A stretch of 8,102 nt of DNA, taken from Candidatus Methanofastidiosia archaeon. Lineage in GTDB: Archaea > Methanobacteriota_B > Thermococci > Methanofastidiosales > Methanofastidiosaceae. Below, one piece after another: positions 5,839-8,102 of the stretch (its first letter is position 1; the number at the start of each line of letters is the position of its first letter). The notes under the pieces are model-generated. The model was given only the letters and a program-made list of their open reading frames with translations, did not search any database and had not been told where the DNA came from. A program made the translations under genes and the position numbers. The DNA is taken from the NCBI GenBank assembly GCA_003558335.1, contig PWMA01000049.1, positions 1 to 8,102 of the forward strand. The letters run 5' to 3'.

Positions 5839-7500
5839 ATGGTATATAAAGATGAAAAACACAACTTTATGCAGGCAATGAAAAAGAAGTTCGAAGAAGC
5901 TCCTGACGAAAAACAGACAAAGTACTACGTATACGGTGGATACAAACAGAACAAGAGAAAAGTAGAGTACTTTGAATCAGGACAACAACTTGCAAAAGAA
6001 AGAGGAATACCTGGGTACAATCCATCAGTTGGTATGCCACAAGGTCAGAGAGTATTGATGCCTTATCAACTTTCACATACTGACATCATAGCCAACATGG
6101 ACGATCTTCACTTTGTAAATAACGCTGCTATGCAACAAGCATGGGACGATATGAGAAGAACAGTGTTAGTAGGACTTGATTCACCACACAGTATTCTTGA
6201 AAAGAGACTTGGTAAAGAAGTTACTCCAGAAACAATTAATCACTATCTTGAAGTAGTAAACCACGCAATGCCTGGTGCAGCTGTTATTCAGGAGCACATG
6301 GTCGAAACTGACCCAAGACTGGTAAAAGATTCTTATGTAAAAGTGTACTCTGGAAATGATGAGTTAATCGATGAGATTGATTCGAGATTTGTTATAGATA
6401 TAAACAAAGAATTCCCTGAAAACCAAGCAGAAGCACTTAAGAAGGCCATTGGCAAATCAATGTGGCAAGTAGTTAGAATCCCAACAGTTGTCGGTAGAGT
6501 TTGTGACGGTGGAACAGTTTCTAGATGGAGCGCAATGCAAATCGGTATGTCTTTCATTGGTGCATACAACCTATGTGCCGGAGAGGCAGCCACTGGAGAT
6601 TTCGCATACGCTGCAAAACACGGTTCAGTCATACAGATGTCTGACATGATGCCAGCTAGAAGAGCAAGAGGTCCAAACGAGCCTGGAGGACTTATGTACG
6701 GAATCGTAAGTGACTGTGCACAATCCATGGCTAAGTACCCAGATGATCCTGCAAGACATTCTCTAGAAGCAATCGCTCTCGCAGCTTTAATTTACGACCA
6801 GATATATCTTGGATCATACATGTCTGGTGGTGTCGGATTCACACAGTATGCAACAGCAGCATACACCGACAACATCCTTGAGGACTTTGTATACTGGGGA
6901 ATGGAACACGTAAAGGATAAGTACGGCGATCTTGCTAACCAAAAACCAAGTGTAAAAATCATAAACGATATCGGAACAGATGTTACTATGTACTGTCTAG
7001 AACAGTATGAACTTTACCCCGCAGTTATGGAAACACACTTCGGTGGATCTCAGAGAGCAACATGCGTCTCTGCCGCAGCCGGTACAAGTGTTGCCATGGC
7101 AACAGGTAATGCTCAAGCTGGTCTTTCATCATGGTATCTTGCATGTAACTTACACAAAGAACAGATGGGAAGATTTGGATTCTACGGATACGACCTTCAA
7201 GACCAAATTGGTGCAGCAAACACCTTCTCATACAGATCTGACGAAGGATTACCATTCGAGCTTAGGGGAGGTAACTACCCAAGCTATGCAATGAACGTAG
7301 GACACCAGAGTGCATACACTGGTATAGTTGCAGCAGCACACTCAGCAAGAGGAGATGCATGGACACTTTCACCACACATTAAGGTCGCATTTGCCGACAA
7401 GTCACTACCTTTCGACTTCGCAAACATTACAAAGGAGTTCGGAAGAGGTGCCATGAGGGAGTTTGTTCCTGCTGGAGAAAGAGACCTTATAATACCATAA
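5839..7500 (+). CDS. mcrA: Methyl-coenzyme M reductase alpha subunit
   Basis: A full-length 553-residue McrA; the start ATG follows AAGGAGGGG (5824-5832) with no gap from mcrG. Catalytic residues are present: Gln151 (axial F430 ligand in HAMPGAAVIQEH), Tyr337 in SGGVGFTQYATAAYTDN, Tyr449 in GFYGYDL, Arg274 and His261 for coenzyme B. Modification sites by homology: His261 (N-methyl), Arg275 (methyl), Gln405 (methyl), Gly450 (thioglycine) and Asp455 (didehydroaspartate) are kept. The S-methylcysteine position is Ile457 (DLQDQIG instead of DLQDQCG). One residue is inserted between Tyr337 and Gln405 relative to Methanothermobacter, probably around 361-380. Canonical pocket residues argue for a true methyl-CoM reductase, not the divergent alkyl-CoM type. 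Last gene of the operon, followed by a strong T-tract. Codons such as TAC, CAC and AAC are frequent, as expected for one of the most abundant proteins in the cell. Confidence 0.99.
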   Translation: MVYKDEKHNFMQAMKKKFEEAPDEKQTKYYVYGGYKQNKRKVEYFESGQQLAKERGIPGYNPSVGMPQGQRVLMPYQLSHTDIIANMDDLHFVNNAAMQQAWDDMRRTVLVGLDSPHSILEKRLGKEVTPETINHYLEVVNHAMPGAAVIQEHMVETDPRLVKDSYVKVYSGNDELIDEIDSRFVIDINKEFPENQAEALKKAIGKSMWQVVRIPTVVGRVCDGGTVSRWSAMQIGMSFIGAYNLCAGEAATGDFAYAAKHGSVIQMSDMMPARRARGPNEPGGLMYGIVSDCAQSMAKYPDDPARHSLEAIALAALIYDQIYLGSYMSGGVGFTQYATAAYTDNILEDFVYWGMEHVKDKYGDLANQKPSVKIINDIGTDVTMYCLEQYELYPAVMETHFGGSQRATCVSAAAGTSVAMATGNAQAGLSSWYLACNLHKEQMGRFGFYGYDLQDQIGAANTFSYRSDEGLPFELRGGNYPSYAMNVGHQSAYTGIVAAAHSARGDAWTLSPHIKVAFADKSLPFDFANITKEFGRGAMREFVPAGERDLIIP

Positions 7501-7510
7501 ATTAAAAATT

Positions 7511-7532
7511 TATTTTTTTTCTTTTCTATTTT
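7511..7532 (+). terminator. mcr operon terminator
   Basis: Eight consecutive T (7513-7520) followed by further T-runs begin about 12 bases after the mcrA stop. This is the strongest U-tract in the window and has no stem before it, as is typical for archaeal intrinsic termination. Confidence 0.75.
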
Positions 7533-7593
7533 AAAATTAAACATTGTTATGTTCCTCAATGAAGACAGAACAAAATTATTCTAATTAGATAGT

Positions 7594-7602
7594 CTTATAA
7601 AT
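7594..7602 (+). promoter_or_regulatory. Candidate TATA box for the TFS gene
   Basis: CTTATAAAT is centred about 7598, predicting transcription start near 7622. That leaves a leader of about a dozen bases carrying the Shine-Dalgarno-like GGTGA at 7623-7627 before ATG 7635. Confidence 0.5.
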
Positions 7603-7634
7603 CGGTCTTATTCCTAACTTTTGGTGAATGGCTA

Positions 7635-7943
7635 ATGGAGTTTTGTCCAAAATGTGGTACTCTTTTGCGTGTTAAAGAAGGTACCTATTCGTGTAGATGT
7701 GGGTATGAAAAAGAAATAGATGAAAATAATAGATTTCAACATTCAGAAAAAAATGATCTTGAAGATGAGATTGTTATCATAGAAGAAGAAAACCTAGCAA
7801 TGCCTAAAGTTAAGGAAGAGTGCAAAAAATGCCTTAATAGAGAGGCTTATTGGTGGATGCTTCAAACTAGAAGCGGAGATGAGCCAGCAACTAAATTTTA
7901 CAGATGCACAAAGTGTAGCTATACTTGGAGAGAATACGATTAA
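7635..7943 (+). CDS. tfs: Transcription factor S (TFIIS-like RNA cleavage factor)
   Basis: A 102-residue protein with two zinc ribbons. The N-terminal ribbon has Cys4/Cys7 and Cys20/Cys22 (the latter a CxC pair); the C-terminal ribbon has Cys63/Cys66 and Cys91/Cys94. They are joined by an acidic linker (about 41-53). In the C-terminal ribbon the tip motif QTRSGDEP (77-84) keeps the acidic pair Asp82-Glu83 that in TFIIS and active TFS enters the polymerase secondary channel and stimulates cleavage of backtracked RNA. Length and layout are standard for archaeal TFS, so this should be an active cleavage factor rather than an inhibitory paralogue that has lost the acidic pair (inference). It resembles RPB9/RpoM at the N-terminus, hence the older name. 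It has its own promoter after the mcr terminator and converges on the minus-strand gene downstream. Confidence 0.95.
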   Translation: MEFCPKCGTLLRVKEGTYSCRCGYEKEIDENNRFQHSEKNDLEDEIVIIEEENLAMPKVKEECKKCLNREAYWWMLQTRSGDEPATKFYRCTKCSYTWREYD

Positions 7944-7962
7944 AAAATATATAGGATTTTTT
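7942..7962. terminator. Bidirectional terminator candidate between convergent genes
   Basis: On plus, six T at 7957-7962 follow the TFS stop by 13 bases. On minus, the six A at 7942-7947 read as a T-tract about 50 bases past the stop of the opposing gene. The 53-bp convergent gap thus has a U-tract for each direction. Confidence 0.45.
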
Positions 7963-7996
7963 AGAGCCCTCCTCCAATTTTAATTTAATTTCCCGA

Positions 7997-8102
7997 CTAT
8001 TCTTTTTTCTTAGAAGCAGTCTTTTTAGCAGTTGTCTTCTTTGCTTTTTCTGGTTTTACTTCCTTAGCTTCAGCTTTCTTTTCTTCAGTAGCTTTTTTCT
8101 TA
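7997..8102 (-). CDS. Unidentified protein, Lys/Ala/Glu-rich C-terminal tail (partial)
   Basis: The minus strand is open from the window edge to TAG at 7999-7997, giving 34 C-terminal residues made almost only of Lys, Ala, Glu and Thr, ending KKTTAKKTASKKKE. Such low-complexity basic tails occur on archaeal ribosomal proteins and nucleic-acid-binding or chromatin proteins, but no folded domain lies inside the window, so no product can be named. It converges on TFS with a 53-bp gap. That this is real coding rather than chance is supported by uninterrupted frame use of AAG/AAA, GCT/GCA and GAA codons. Confidence 0.6.
   Translation of the reverse strand, partial: KKKATEEKKAEAKEVKPEKAKKTTAKKTASKKKE

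Noticed and set aside
6333..6728. 131-codon antisense frame, with shorter ones at 3699-3926, 3971-4255, 5867-6076, 7025-7255 and 7284-7559
   Set aside because: All are antisense to conserved mcr genes, lack ribosome binding sites and domain matches, and arise from the codon bias of the real genes.
7007..7294. Second plus-strand frame inside mcrA
   Set aside because: It overlaps the most conserved part of McrA in another frame; no independent evidence.
7968..7978. Shine-Dalgarno-like GGAGGAGGG on the minus strand in the convergent gap
   Set aside because: No start codon follows at a usable distance, and it is downstream of the minus-strand stop; probably chance.
1..8102. CRISPR array, insertion sequence, integrase or attachment site
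   Set aside because: No regularly spaced repeats, transposase-like frames or tRNA-associated duplications were seen on either strand.

Overview
The window comes from an AT-rich methyl-coenzyme M reductase (MCR) archaeon, so a methanogen or a close relative. It carries a complete mcrB-mcrD-mcrG-mcrA operon, the start of a divergent component A2 (AtwA) gene for MCR activation, and an archaeal transcription factor S gene. TATA-like promoters, GGAGG ribosome binding sites and T-tract terminators also look archaeal. McrA keeps the canonical methanogen-type active-site residues. An affiliation near Ca. Methanofastidiosa or another AT-rich euryarchaeal lineage is only a guess from composition and gene order; a McrA tree would settle it.

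Layout. 1-389 (minus): N-terminal quarter of AtwA. 390-514: divergent promoter region. 515-1575 (plus): two overlapping half-size CHR (chromate-transporter family) membrane proteins. 1591-1617: a TATA box followed at once by an 18-bp inverted repeat. 1644-1820: an intact 58-residue zinc-ribbon protein. 1875-2241 and 2289-3066: a NifX/NifB-type 'dinitrogenase iron-molybdenum cofactor' domain gene and an Mrp/Nbp35-type Fe-S carrier ATPase gene. Both are broken by several independent lesions and are called pseudogenes. 3067-3383: a 317-bp gene-free stretch with a terminator, the presumed mcr promoter and two look-alike hairpins in the leader. 3384-7500: mcrBDGA, without mcrC. 7635-7943: TFS. 7997-8102 (minus): Lys/Ala/Glu-rich C-terminal tail of an unidentified gene.

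How the genes work together. McrA, McrB and McrG form the alpha2-beta2-gamma2 enzyme with coenzyme F430 that makes methane (or activates it in reverse). McrD is an assembly/maturation partner. AtwA is the ATPase of the reductive activation machinery. TFS rescues backtracked RNA polymerase. The zinc-ribbon, NifX-like and Mrp genes look like one Fe-S/metallocluster-handling cluster whose last two members have recently decayed, or are damaged in this assembly.

I do not see a clearly new multigene system. The points most worth a second look are the clustered lesions in nifX-like/mrp, the 18-bp operator-like palindrome, Ile in place of the S-methylcysteine site in McrA, the unusually short McrD, and the paired hairpins in the mcr leader.
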